A stretch of DNA of 64,000 bases from the NCBI GenBank assembly GCA_903813345.2, contig CAIIXF020000009.1:9234030-9298029 (forward strand). Direction: 5' to 3'. The notes beneath the pieces are model-generated. The model searched no databases. It was not told the origin of the DNA and worked only from the letters and a program-made list of their open reading frames with translations. Shown here in pieces: positions 38,601 through 42,300 of the stretch. Position numbers and translations under genes: made by a program. Position 1 is the stretch's first letter. Every line of letters starts with the position of its first letter. This DNA is from Owenia fusiformis (taxonomy: Eukaryota > Annelida > Polychaeta > Sabellida > Oweniidae).

Positions 38601-38729
38601 CATCTTTGGGAAATCTCTGCAAAAATATTCCCAAACTGAAGTGAAACTCACCTGGTTTGAATCTGGCGGTAAATTCGCCACAAACACATCATATGTTTGA
38701 GGCTTAATATTAGATGCCATGTTGCTCAT
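1044..38729 (-). CDS. STK31-like: STK31/TDRD8-like RRM-Tudor-coiled coil-pseudokinase gene, 24 exons, 3' end off window
   Basis: Exons in transcript order: 38729-38652, 32362-32277, 30552-30442, 28998-28847, 28087-28029, 27816-27661, 27309-27070, 26259-26060, 25403-25148, 18436-18374, 17104-17061, 12805-12631, 12357-12235, 11099-10995, 10373-10284, 10021-9905, 9596-9485, 9211-9069, 8477-8373, 8043-7963, 2615-2493, 2106-1987, 1644-1561, 1193-1044. All junctions are GT/AG and in phase, giving one open frame of 991 codons. Order: RRM (about 10-90), Gly-rich linker (92-142), Tudor (163-294), helical region (about 400-830), kinase-like domain (833 on). Family knowledge: vertebrate STK31 is a germ-cell Tudor/kinase-like protein; TDRD10 has RRM plus Tudor. 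A role in germline RNA granules is inferred from the family. The C-lobe of the kinase domain must lie left of position 1. Confidence 0.88.
1263..1436 (-). mobile_element. Short MITE with CAGGGGTTTCA termini, copy 1
   Basis: Terminal inverted repeats CAGGGGTTTCA / TGAAACCCCTG, with AATAT flanking both ends. It is the same element as 23917-24081 in the opposite orientation. Confidence 0.75.
2717..2790. repeat. Short dispersed repeat shared with 38475-38545
   Basis: AACTCAACTTTTGTTCAAGT and the following TAGAGAC block reappear in reverse complement at about 38475-38545, close to the first exon of the same gene. Too short to assign to a family. Confidence 0.5.
2817..3690 (-). mobile_element. 5'-truncated LINE, C-terminal ORF2 part with poly(A)
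   Basis: An open frame 3668-2907 ends with LKIKNSPLCDHCGVNDTIVH and HFIKC, the CCHC knuckle after the reverse transcriptase in L1/Tx1-type LINEs. A run of 17 T on the plus strand near 2817-2833 is its poly(A) tail. The RT and endonuclease parts are missing. Confidence 0.8.
3703..7400 (-). mobile_element. Near full-length non-LTR retrotransposon with (AATAC)n tail
   Basis: One uninterrupted frame, preceded by a stop; the first ATG is at 7321. The 3' end carries a TATTG/CAATA pentamer array (3703-3732, plus-strand view TGTAT repeats). Neither an ORF1 nor a clear target duplication was seen. It sits in intron 20 of the STK31-like gene, in the same orientation. Confidence 0.85.
3851..7321 (-). 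CDS. LINE polyprotein: endonuclease, reverse transcriptase, zinc knuckle
   Basis: 1156 codons from ATG 7321. The APE-type endonuclease starts at once (MSWNVQGV, VIQEHWL, IIAGDFNAHLS), but the usual SDH motif reads SNH. Reverse transcriptase: LDNLQAFD (motif A), GCGQGRICSSLWF (motif B), VADDTTVLG (motif C, with the YxDD-equivalent ADD kept). The C-terminal knuckle is CCPLCNSVTNDITKHILLQC. It copies element RNA at a nicked target. No stop or frameshift was seen, suggesting recent insertion. The clade was not assigned. Confidence 0.88.
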   Translation of the reverse strand: MSWNVQGVMYSTPYLCQKLSDIDVCVIQEHWLYPCNVNYLNSIDSHFSSVAVCDKSLPIDIVNKRRGQGGVGILYRNSIKNVSELDIENDRICGIKIGLETEPLYIIGVYLPCSNTSIFEYREYVQNLMDIFDMYNSKGTVIIAGDFNAHLSSNIGPRSIGAINDRGKCIENFIFDSNLVCANAQNLTTGPVYTYCSSDFEHQSCIDFIIIPASKLDFVKQCAVLNDHDLILSNHNPIYMQFELESRCFETSYKSVLKWNNANEDQLTRYRNIVKSKLKEINVSNAHNHSDLEKLTHEIVGCLNDAADLAIPKSQFHHFLNPFWKYGAVKNLHVSMRQFRRIWISAGRPRNHNNVALTQYKNAKRLFRAELRKAKINYERNLDSKFDKAAELNINDFYRLVRKSRKLKTNSHELLVDGTIIRDPCLIRDAWADHFEMLGTPKQFPHFDNDFMRNIETEFQRNYKESFSNHDTTLINPIVTQEIHDIIVQSPNNKAPGLDMVTNEHLKNGGSMLVKVITDLFNAMIRLEYVPQNQKIGVIISLYKGKKKDKLIRTNYRGLTLTSVVNKLWDTILLERNMHILKCANVPHKLQFAHNGGSQMATFVFKEIVAHFQERNSPIFTAMLDNLQAFDLLYRNGLFVKLYKLGINSKAWRLFVKSYSDTKARILYDGSYSREITINQGCGQGRICSSLWFMVYIDDLIKELCDSGLGVALSDDLIMPCILVADDTTVLGTTPNELQKLLDIVYNYSCRWRLVYHAGFPLDKCKSAILIYDLHLKRYDETRWHLGRESLPTRHQQIYVGNIIDSNTHVSSKAATTEACLKATRTFNSLCFIGMYRNGLNPLTSAKIWKNIIMPSAFYGCELWFNIKQNEMEKLERAQRQVAKRIQGFPIRTPSAIVLSTLGLLSVESYINKMKFLFLGRLLRTDNLYVQKQILLIRISSLLVRNVLHLKQMGFLADILQLKDSYPVLYTEFERYIKTTVVMHKSKWKMIVNAQIFSKQQQLWHQMLDQDASLYRFRNSHTVYEPIIHWKLGIIYPSHTWKLGQLLSLLILNSETDRCCPLCNSVTNDITKHILLQCQVLFQKRDNLFNAVVDTLGVVDSVALFNTDDEIFLETILGSRTDMLFDCNDCIWQQFLIVSAVKIDYILNHAVLHLNM
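7625..7833. mobile_element. MITE-like element with AGTGGTCTC / GAGACCACT ends
   Basis: Short inverted termini frame a segment with repeated GTGGGTG motifs. A related, more diverged copy lies at about 24905-25055. Confidence 0.5.
7963..8043 (-). CDS. STK31-like exon 20
   Basis: 81 nt, 27 codons, phase 0-0, reading VEISKLYGEHFPELNTLYPD. It lies just before the kinase-like domain. The 5.3-kb intron after it holds two LINE copies. Confidence 0.78.
8373..18436 (-). CDS. STK31-like exons 10-19: long helical central region
   Basis: Ten small exons: 18436-18374, 17104-17061, 12805-12631, 12357-12235, 11099-10995, 10373-10284, 10021-9905, 9596-9485, 9211-9069, 8477-8373. They code for residues 447-805, mostly charged or amphipathic helix with no recognised domain. 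Exon 18 (TVRKTIKALKSKLRHKIADK) matches the style of the helical region before the kinase in STK31. Exons 10 and 11 are short (63 and 44 nt) and rest mainly on phase and splice signals, so they are the least certain. Confidence 0.72.
8497..8771. repeat. 44-bp minisatellite, about 6 copies
   Basis: The unit includes GGAAGGGTTAACACTAAAAG and GTGAGGGTTAATAAA, directly upstream (gene sense) of STK31-like exon 19. Confidence 0.92.
9240..9470. mobile_element. MITE of the GTAGCCAGG family
   Basis: Shares the end AGCCAGCTTTTGCC and internal GTGAAAACTGCATGATTTTG with copies at about 30640-30815, 34938-35135, 52935-53080, 54190-54350 and 63165-63215. Confidence 0.55.
10405..10523. mobile_element. GTCACCACC MITE, copy 1
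   Basis: Contains TGCAAAATGTCACCACCTGC and CATTTGTTAGA, then CACAAAAAAGTTGGAGAC and a second ATGTCACCACC. The first of nine similar copies in the window. Confidence 0.6.
10616..10795. repeat. 22-bp minisatellite, about 8 copies
   Basis: The unit is GTGAGAGGCAAATTTAAAAT plus AG, ending in a diverged copy. Confidence 0.95.
11389..12217. mobile_element. Possible degenerate pogo/Tigger-like element
   Basis: The left end CAGTAAAACATGTTATCTGG and the right end, in reverse complement CAGTGAAACCTGTCTTATCT, resemble the termini of the clear MITE at 57959-58136. No transposase remnant could be read between them. Confidence 0.35.
12404..12478. repeat. Short tandem repeat, about 3 copies
   Basis: GTGTTACCTTATTAGG with variable spacers (TACTTCTTACC). 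Confidence 0.7.
12894..14089 (+). mobile_element. Pearl-like non-autonomous element A
   Basis: Starts with AACGCCAAAGCGTAGCGAAT then CCCATCGAAC and ends TTCGTTCGATGGGATAA, so the ends hold a short inverted repeat. Inside are about five tandem core units of roughly 135-185 bp (ACCAAATATGAACAAAATCG, AAAATGGCGGCCATTTT), then an ACGG/ACGT microsatellite (13965-14046). Core repeats plus ACGG microsatellite is the layout of bivalve pearl and Helentron-related elements. Confidence 0.75.
14340..16935 (+). mobile_element. Pearl-like element B, outer copy interrupted by an inner one
   Basis: Ends are CTCCACGGAGTAGCAAATCC then CACCGAAC (14356 on) and CTTCGTTCGGTGGGATAA (to 16932). The core units (about five, near 150 bp: GGTATTTGAGTTATCAAAGA) lie at 16020-16850, followed by an ACGG/ACAG microsatellite. 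The left part is cut off from the rest by the inner element at 14443-16016. Confidence 0.7.
14443..16016 (+). mobile_element. Inner pearl-like element nested in element B
   Basis: Ends GCTCACATGGTGTTGCTC and GAGCAATTGCAAAAGCTCAC, then CATGTGAGC. It has four to five tandem cores of about 340 bp (GACATGGCTTTTTACAATGC, AATCCTATCGACAGAGG), then a GGAC/AGAC microsatellite. The same organisation as the outer element but unrelated cores. Confidence 0.65.
17105..18373. other. STK31-like intron 10, no recognised content
   Basis: AT-rich unique-looking sequence. Short ORFs here show no family motif. Confidence 0.5.
18570..18790. repeat. Repeat shared with 41550-43010
   Basis: TTAGATTGATGATGTCAT and AGCCAATATAT with the following GCAAAAGGTGG block match the ends of the element at 41555-42926 and its flank. 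Confidence 0.45.
19101..20394 (+). mobile_element. Pearl-like element C
   Basis: The same start, core units and end as element A: about five cores, then a short (ACGG)n at 20334-20349 and CTTCGTTCGATGGGATAA. Confidence 0.75.
20395..20936. other. TIMP upstream region
   Basis: AT-rich, about 540 bp between a pearl-like element and the TIMP start codon. The TIMP promoter must lie here or in the element. No firm TATA box; none of the A/T runs stands out. Confidence 0.3.
20937..21054 (+). CDS. TIMP exon 1: signal peptide and CxC inhibitory tip
   Basis: 118 nt. Met, a short polar part (EGCK), then a hydrophobic core of about 15 residues and cleavage before CSC. The donor GTAAGT leaves phase 1 after NF. 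Confidence 0.94.
20937..24706 (+). CDS. TIMP: TIMP, tissue inhibitor of metalloproteinases, complete, 5 exons
   Basis: Exons 20937-21054, 21641-21720, 22709-22805, 23254-23381 and 24470-24706 give 219 aa, the usual TIMP length. A signal peptide of about 22 residues ends ...VNA; the mature protein starts CSCLPQHPQQHIC, the CxC wedge whose free N-terminal Cys chelates the metalloproteinase zinc. The N-domain cysteines fall at mature positions 1, 3, 13, 63, 89 and 110, fitting the 1-70, 3-99, 13-124 pairs of vertebrate TIMPs. FAIKALV and SAACGVYL are typical TIMP strands, and ACVSKRGRCSW matches the family C-terminus. The protein is secreted. All junctions are GT/AG and in phase (1, 0, 1, 0). 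It lies antisense inside intron 9 of the STK31-like gene. Confidence 0.95.
21480..21570 (+). mobile_element. Degraded pearl-like 3' end
   Basis: GACGGATGGACGGACAG followed by CACTATATCCCTAGTGAACT and GGATAATAA, the 3' signature of elements A-D. In TIMP intron 1; the left border is unclear. Confidence 0.5.
21641..21720 (+). CDS. TIMP exon 2
   Basis: 80 nt. It codes for AIKALVQSKVTVG and the strand VYTVQVQVTFK, equivalent to the first OB-fold strands of TIMP. Confidence 0.93.
22059..22566. mobile_element. Foldback MITE in TIMP intron 2, Transib-like ends
   Basis: A 508-bp imperfect palindrome centred near 22312. Termini CACTGTGCCACAACTAG and CTAGTTGTGGAACAGTG, flanked by AATAG on both sides. 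The arms contain TTTTGTTAC and GACGNNNGTCAATGTAA motifs shared with 49939-50477. No ORF. Confidence 0.8.
22709..22805 (+). CDS. TIMP exon 3
   Basis: 97 nt. It codes for IYTAFQSAACGVYL, with the Cys that pairs with Cys1, then GETYLLTG. Confidence 0.93.
23254..23381 (+). CDS. TIMP exon 4
   Basis: 128 nt. It codes for GGQYHISLCGW, then the end of the N-domain and the start of the C-domain (NSCNPIYNCLCQ). Confidence 0.93.
23917..24081 (+). mobile_element. Short MITE with CAGGGGTTTCA termini, copy 2
   Basis: Inside TIMP intron 4. Flanked by ACAATA on both sides. The internal part matches 1263-1436 in reverse complement. Confidence 0.75.
24308..24440. mobile_element. GTCACCACC MITE, copy 2
   Basis: CAAATTGTCACCATCTGCC to CACAAAAACTTGGTGGTGAC, in TIMP intron 4. 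Confidence 0.6.
24470..24706 (+). CDS. TIMP exon 5: C-terminal domain and stop
   Basis: 237 nt, phase 0, ending at TGA 24704-24706. It carries eight cysteines, more than expected for a vertebrate-type C-domain, and a basic tail (REKKVEALFRRKKSD). Confidence 0.92.
   Translation, partial: VCSSWNSPCSLKSCEWDPSRSVQYGGNAYVNCEASYGACVSKRGRCSWISPPGTSNLRLCRNVREKKVEALFRRKKSD
24739..24744 (+). terminator. Likely TIMP polyadenylation signal AATAAA
   Basis: A canonical AATAAA hexamer 33 bases after the TIMP stop codon. Confidence 0.6.
25148..26259 (-). CDS. STK31-like exons 8 and 9: post-Tudor region and first coiled coil
   Basis: Exon 8 (26259-26060) codes for an acidic linker with no recognised domain. 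Exon 9 (25403-25148) starts after a pyrimidine-rich tract at CAG/GTC, which keeps phase 2 and completes an Arg codon. An upstream alternative acceptor at about 25428 would hit a stop. Exon 9 has an Asn/Pro/Arg-rich part, then a heptad-like helix (EMIKQELQQAHQDKQALKD) consistent with a coiled coil. Confidence 0.78.
26386..26690. mobile_element. Imperfect palindrome, likely foldback MITE
   Basis: AATGTCCTGTTTAAG, CTATTTTTACTGATGA and GAGACTCAA with ATAATGAGGA on the left arm recur inverted on the right arm. ACAGGGTGACC occurs directly on both flanks (26334 and 26741). In STK31-like intron 7. Confidence 0.6.
27070..27309 (-). CDS. STK31-like exon 7: Tudor core
   Basis: 240 nt, 80 codons, phase 0-0. 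It contains YATIFSEDSMWYRCQLVEK and QYIDYGNYE (residues 243-251), the hallmark beta strands and acidic loop of a Tudor domain. Family knowledge: such domains read methylated arginine or lysine. The aromatic residues (W226, Y227, Y244, Y247) that could form a cage are present. Confidence 0.9.
27462..27563. mobile_element. GTCACCACC MITE, copy 3
   Basis: CATTTGTTACAGACACCAAA and CACAAAAAAGTTGGAGACAA, ending GTGGTAGTGACATAATA. Confidence 0.55.
27661..28087 (-). CDS. STK31-like exons 5 and 6: linker and start of the Tudor domain
   Basis: Exon 5 (28087-28029, 59 nt) is a Pro/Ser/Lys-rich linker. Exon 6 (27816-27661, 156 nt, phase 0-0) begins the extended Tudor fold with VTHVEDPVTFWAQ, the usual entry strand of Tudor/SN-like modules, followed by an amphipathic helix. 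Confidence 0.83.
28263..28381. mobile_element. GTCACCACC MITE, copy 4
   Basis: GACATGCAAAATGCCACCAC to ATGTCACCACTTCTGGTGGT. Confidence 0.55.
28847..28998 (-). CDS. STK31-like exon 4: glycine-rich and RG/RN-rich linker
   Basis: 152 nt. It codes for PSG followed by a run of Gly, then a Gly/Arg/Asn/Gln-rich stretch ending KQEPDIG. The composition is low complexity and typical of linkers in RNA-binding granule proteins. The Gly codons form a GGT/GGC/GGA repeat that could vary in length between alleles. Confidence 0.78.
29354..30275. mobile_element. 922-bp nested palindrome (foldback element)
   Basis: TTTATTCCATAATACTACTG at the left end reappears inverted at the right end; the centre is near 29814 and the arms are about 460 bp. 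Each arm is itself palindromic around GGTCGCTGCGCTCCCTCGGTC. In STK31-like intron 3. The only ORFs are the mirrored arms read on opposite strands. Confidence 0.88.
30442..30552 (-). CDS. STK31-like exon 3: RRM C-terminal half
   Basis: 111 nt. It completes RNP1 (YVRF) and continues with the usual RRM helix 2 and strand 4 pattern: EEDAEKACVEFNG, then VQGNQLKVIRT. It is bounded by a TTTGTAG acceptor and a GTAAGT donor. Confidence 0.85.
30640..30815. mobile_element. MITE of the GTAGCCAGG family
   Basis: CAAAATCATGTAGTTTTTCA and CATTCTGAGCACTTTTC match 34938-35135 in sequence and order. The right end reads TCCTGGCTACTGGCC. Confidence 0.6.
31515..32194. mobile_element. hAT-type non-autonomous element with exact 8-bp TSD
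   Basis: 680 bp with inverted ends TAGAGGTGTAACT / AGTTACACCTCTA. GTGAATAC flanks it on both sides (31507-31514 and 32195-32202). An 8-bp duplication and TAGAG-type ends are hAT hallmarks. Noncoding. In STK31-like intron 2. Confidence 0.85.
32277..32362 (-). CDS. STK31-like exon 2: RRM core
   Basis: 86 nt, phase 0 in and phase 2 out. It holds RRM helix 1 (AIQKIFSKCGNV) and the start of the RNP1 strand, KGPGYIG. With exon 3 this reads GPGYIGYVRF, a good RNP1 with aromatic residues at the RNA-contact positions. Confidence 0.82.
32375..32465. mobile_element. GTCACCACC MITE, partial copy 5
   Basis: CTGCCATTTATTAAAGATGC and GAGAAATGTCACATA; diverged. Confidence 0.4.
32582..33034 (+). mobile_element. 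Pearl-like element D, short copy
   Basis: The family start, one to two cores, (ACGG)n at 32956-32975 and the 3' end CTTCGTTCAATGGGATAA. In STK31-like intron 1. Confidence 0.72.
33035..34937. other. STK31-like intron 1 segment, no gene recognised
   Basis: Contains a local tandem duplication (33678-33751, GGACCGGTTCGGGGCAAT twice) and two GCGCATGCGC palindromes near 33229 and 34890 (NRF1-like). The two palindromes may mark the ends of an old element, but no clear inverted repeat was followed inward. Confidence 0.4.
34938..35135. mobile_element. MITE with GCCCGTAGCCA / TGGCTACGGGC ends
   Basis: Inverted ends GCCCGTAGCCA and TGGCTACGGGC, C-rich runs and CAAAATCATGCAGTTTTTCA inside. The best preserved of about six copies. 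Confidence 0.75.
35136..35870 (+). mobile_element. 5'-truncated LINE with RNase H and C-terminal knuckle
   Basis: The frame 35147-35770 begins inside an RNase H domain (YYWVPSHLGIQGNELADTYA) and ends with a CCHC knuckle (NLCGHCNRAETVQHYIFDC). The reverse transcriptase is absent. The RNase H points to an I/Jockey/Ingi-related clade. Confidence 0.82.
35638..37133 (+). repeat. Tandem duplication, 804-bp spacing
   Basis: 35638-36329 repeats as 36442-37133 with very few differences. It carries the end of the truncated LINE frame and the 3' flank with repeat T. The join at 36420-36443 contains the palindrome CTGACTTACCTTCTAAAGGT then AAGTCAG. Confidence 0.88.
36203..37980. mobile_element. Composite foldback with five copies of a 140-bp terminal repeat
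   Basis: Unit T starts ACTACTTTTTGCAAGGCCTG. Direct copies lie at 36203-36341, 36348-36443 (truncated) and about 37007-37133; inverted copies at about 37690-37840 and 37841-37980. The segment 37134-37689 between the arms has no recognised ORF. Confidence 0.78.
38185..38421 (+). other. Unrecognised 78-codon ORF
   Basis: Reads as a plausible globular or helical peptide (CSEKISPCVKLRNEILKYLN) but has no family motif, flanking splice signal or conservation that I can judge. Confidence 0.15.
38652..38729 (-). CDS. STK31-like exon 1: start codon and RRM RNP2 motif
   Basis: Codes for residues 1-26. ATG 38729-38727 is the first in frame; a second ATG follows at 38720, giving a peptide starting MASN. 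The RNP2-like strand VFVANL lies at residues 15-20. The exon ends in phase 0 at a GTGAGT donor. Confidence 0.8.
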
Positions 38730-39264
38730 TCTTGTCCCCAATCATTCACTGTGTTTTACTTCGTGTTGTGCAGCTTCCCTTACAATCACGGTCTAAATAC
38801 TTTGGTGGTGAGAATCTTTGAAAAAGATGAACTTCAGAAATAATTTTTCACTTTTTTCACTTCACGCACGTGTTCGAGGAATCTCGAGATTTCTCGTACA
38901 AATTATTACCTCGCCATCTATATTGTATTTTCTAGTATTTAGTCCATTATAAGAGAGTTTTAAACAAGACAATGATATAAATCACAATATAGAATCTTGA
39001 TTTATATGCTTTTTATGTTAATAGCAATCTCTGAAGAACAATGGGTTAAATAGGGCAAAAAATGTCAAAGTACATTTGCGCAAAATTGATCATTCCATCA
39101 TTTCGCGTACATCATTATAAGCCGTGAACGGTGGAATATTGCAACGCAAACATTATTCAATATATACGTGTTGTTATTGCATGTACGCGTGTAGCGTTGA
39201 GGTGACGTGAGGTATTGGTGCATGCTTGTTATAAAGATCGCTTGCTGTTAACGAAGGAGGCAAC
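38730..39264. promoter_or_regulatory. Shared divergent promoter region of the STK31-like and DCXR-like genes
   Basis: Start codons of two genes on opposite strands lie 535 bp apart with no other gene between. Visible elements include TGACGTGA (39203-39210, CRE-like) and TTATAAAG (39229-39236) on the DCXR side. No clear TATA element was found on the STK31-like side. Promoter activity is inferred from position. Confidence 0.5.
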
Positions 39265-39316
39265 ATGGAGATCACATTTGAAGGCAAAAGAGCTCTGGTG
39301 ACAGGGGCCGGGAAAG
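39265..39316 (+). CDS. DCXR-like exon 1
   Basis: 52 nt from ATG to the phase-1 donor GTGGGC, coding for MEITFEGKRALVTGAGK. It breaks inside the glycine motif, with GIG continuing in exon 2. Confidence 0.88.
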
Positions 39317-42300
39317 GTGGGCGGAAGTCATGGTCACGTGGTTATTGTTTGTAAATAGAAGCACGTGGCCTGTTCCAGTTTGACAAGTTCTACTCTGGTT
39401 ATTTAATTTTTCAAATTAAATAGTTGCTTATTACTGCATAAGACAAAATGAATCCATAAACCTTCTCGAGATTCATGGGAACTAAAGCCCATTTCATTGT
39501 TTTATTTCGTCAGTAAAACCTAAAAAATAAGAAATCAAAAGATCATTGTGCAATATGGAAAATTATAACATACCTATGATGATGTAAAGTGTACACAAGA
39601 CAGCGGGCCAATATAAGTTGTGAAAAGCCTGCGCCTGCTAACTTTCTGATTGGTCAACGCGCTGACGTCATAACCAATCAATCGAATATAAAACTGCGCA
39701 AGCTATTTTTCTTTACTCATTTCAATCATTTTCAGACCATTTGTTTGTCAATTCTATAAAAAAAAAACGGTCAGTCTCTGACCAGTCTACATCATCATAT
39801 AGTCAAAACAGTAATGTTTGAGAGAACTTTGAATTTAAAAAATAAGCAATCAAATGACCAAATTGAAACAGTTTTAAACTTTATATAAAAATAGAAACAT
39901 TTATATTTATCCTAACTTTTGTAGAAGAAAAATGAAAATGTCCTTGTTCTGCCGATGATGAACCCATTCGATTGGGGATTCAACTCCATCAAAATAATTA
40001 ATTGAGGTAGGAATTTCCCGGGGGCTCACTGTATGTACGGTGAACCCCCCACAGGAGGAATTTTGAGTGTGAGAGGCATTGATTTTTCTTCTTTGTTATA
40101 ATTGTACAGGAAAAAAATTGGGAAGTTCTCAGAACTATCATTCTAGCACCTGATAACCTACTTGTACTTGGAAAAAAATTGGGAAGTTCTCAGAACTATC
40201 ATTCTAGCACCTGATAACCTACTTGTACCCCCTCTATAACAAAAGGAAAACAGATTCGTGGAAACCAGAGACTAGATCCATGCAAGTCGTGGAAGACTAT
40301 TTAACATAAGCGCTGGCCTGATGCCTAGGAGGCACTTACTTTGAATTAGATCTTGGCCAACTTATTTTATCAGTGTATAGAAAAGAACTTCGTAACTGTT
40401 TTTTATTTTACTGGTAGGTTTACAACCCTAAGCTCCCTGCTATTAAACCTTTTACTTTCAGGTATCGGAAGAGCGATTGCCATAGCTCTGGCAAAAGGGG
40501 GCGCTGTGGTGTACGCACTCAGTAGAACGCAGGCTGATTTGGACAGTATAAAAAAAGAGGTACTTAGTATTATTTCAAGTTTGTCATGGCAATCATACAA
40601 TTATTTTTTGTGTTTACTCTTTATGTTCTGCCCAATACTCATTATTACAGAATTATCATTTTGCAAGCCTCATTTTCTTAAATGCTTGGAAATTAGATCA
40701 CAACTCAAACATATATATAAACCTACATTTGGGCCACCCTGTAATGGTACCATATGTCAGCAATGATAATATGTAATGTAACAATAACAGTGCTTACATG
40801 ATGCCTCATTGACATCTCAACATGACTCAATTACTTACGATGTTGATACAATTTAGACTTACAGTAGTACCAAAATGGTGAGTCTTGTGACAAGCATTTA
40901 ACATTTTTTCTCATTTAACATTTTTGTATTTATAGAATAAACAAGCTGTTTCTGGTCAGAATTGAATATACCCTTCATCCTTGAACACTATAATAATGAC
41001 GTTGGGAAATAGCATATTGACATTTATTTCACTCCCTATTTCAAAATCATTACTATTTAGTGAATTTATGAGAATAAAATGCATACAGTTCATGTCAGAA
41101 GATTACATTCAAAAATCAAAAATACAAACCTTCAATGGAGATAATCTGCAGCGATTTCATTGTGAATTGTAGAGCTCAAATATCAAGACCATCTTTGTTG
41201 ATGTGGGGGACTGGGCTAAATGCAGAGAGGCCGTGGAAAAATGTGGTCCTGTTGAGCTTCTCGTGAATAATGCAGGCATTGGAAGTAATCAATCTTTTTT
41301 GGAGATTACTGAAGGTGAATGGGATAGGTAAATTACATTTTTACAAATGTGTGTTTTATGTTCCAGAATGCTAGCATTAAAACTGTATTAATTGATGTAG
41401 GAGACTGGACTGAATGCAGAGATGCAGTTGAAAAATGTGGCCCTATTGAACTTCTTGTTAACAATGCCGGCATTATAGTAGCTCAATCTTTTTTTGAGCT
41501 CACGGAAGAATCATGGGATCGGTAAATTACTTTTTTCAGGGAAACTATAACTTATTGGCTAGATTGATGATGTCATTGGTTGTAGGTAGCAAACTGCCCT
41601 TTCAAAAATGGTATTAACATTTTGCTAATTATCCCAACAAACAAAGTTCGGTAGGGATATAGTGAAGCCCTCCGTCCGTCCGTCAGTCCGTCAGTCAGTC
41701 AGTCCGTCAGTCAGTCAGTCCGTCCGTCTGTCCGCCCGGAAGATAACTCAAATATTAGTTTACGGATTTTCTTCATATTTGGTGGAAAGATGTATATTGA
41801 TGAATAGTTTTACGCAAAAAAAATTTTTTCAAGATGGCCGCCGCTTTAAAAATGACGGGACTTTTTCGCAAAAATCATAAATTTTTCATTCTAAACCAAA
41901 TTAATTAATATTATTGTTTGAAATTTTGGTAGTATATTCGCTACATCTATCTATTTCACATATATTCCGTGTTTTTCATCCTGACCCCCAGGAGCCGTGT
42001 ATGGGGGGTCAGGAAAACAGAAATTTTCGCTAATTTTTAGATCTTTCTGAAGTATAGCTTTATTATACTCAAATGAAAGGCAATTAAGAGTAGATTGCAA
42101 ATATTGTATCTTTTTTCTGATTCGAGCTACGTAAAATTCAAAATGGCCGTCTAATGTACGATTTCGCAATAATTTTTCAATCCCTTCAAAGTATGGCTAT
42201 ATAATACTCAAATTGAAGGAATTTTGGAGTAGATCACAATTATGGTAATATTTTTCAGATTTGTACCTCAGAAAATTCAAAATGGATTTTTTCAAGATGG

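Noticed and set aside
40353-40766. 137-codon ORF around DCXR exon 2
   Set aside because: Only 40462-40559 is exon; the rest reads through introns.
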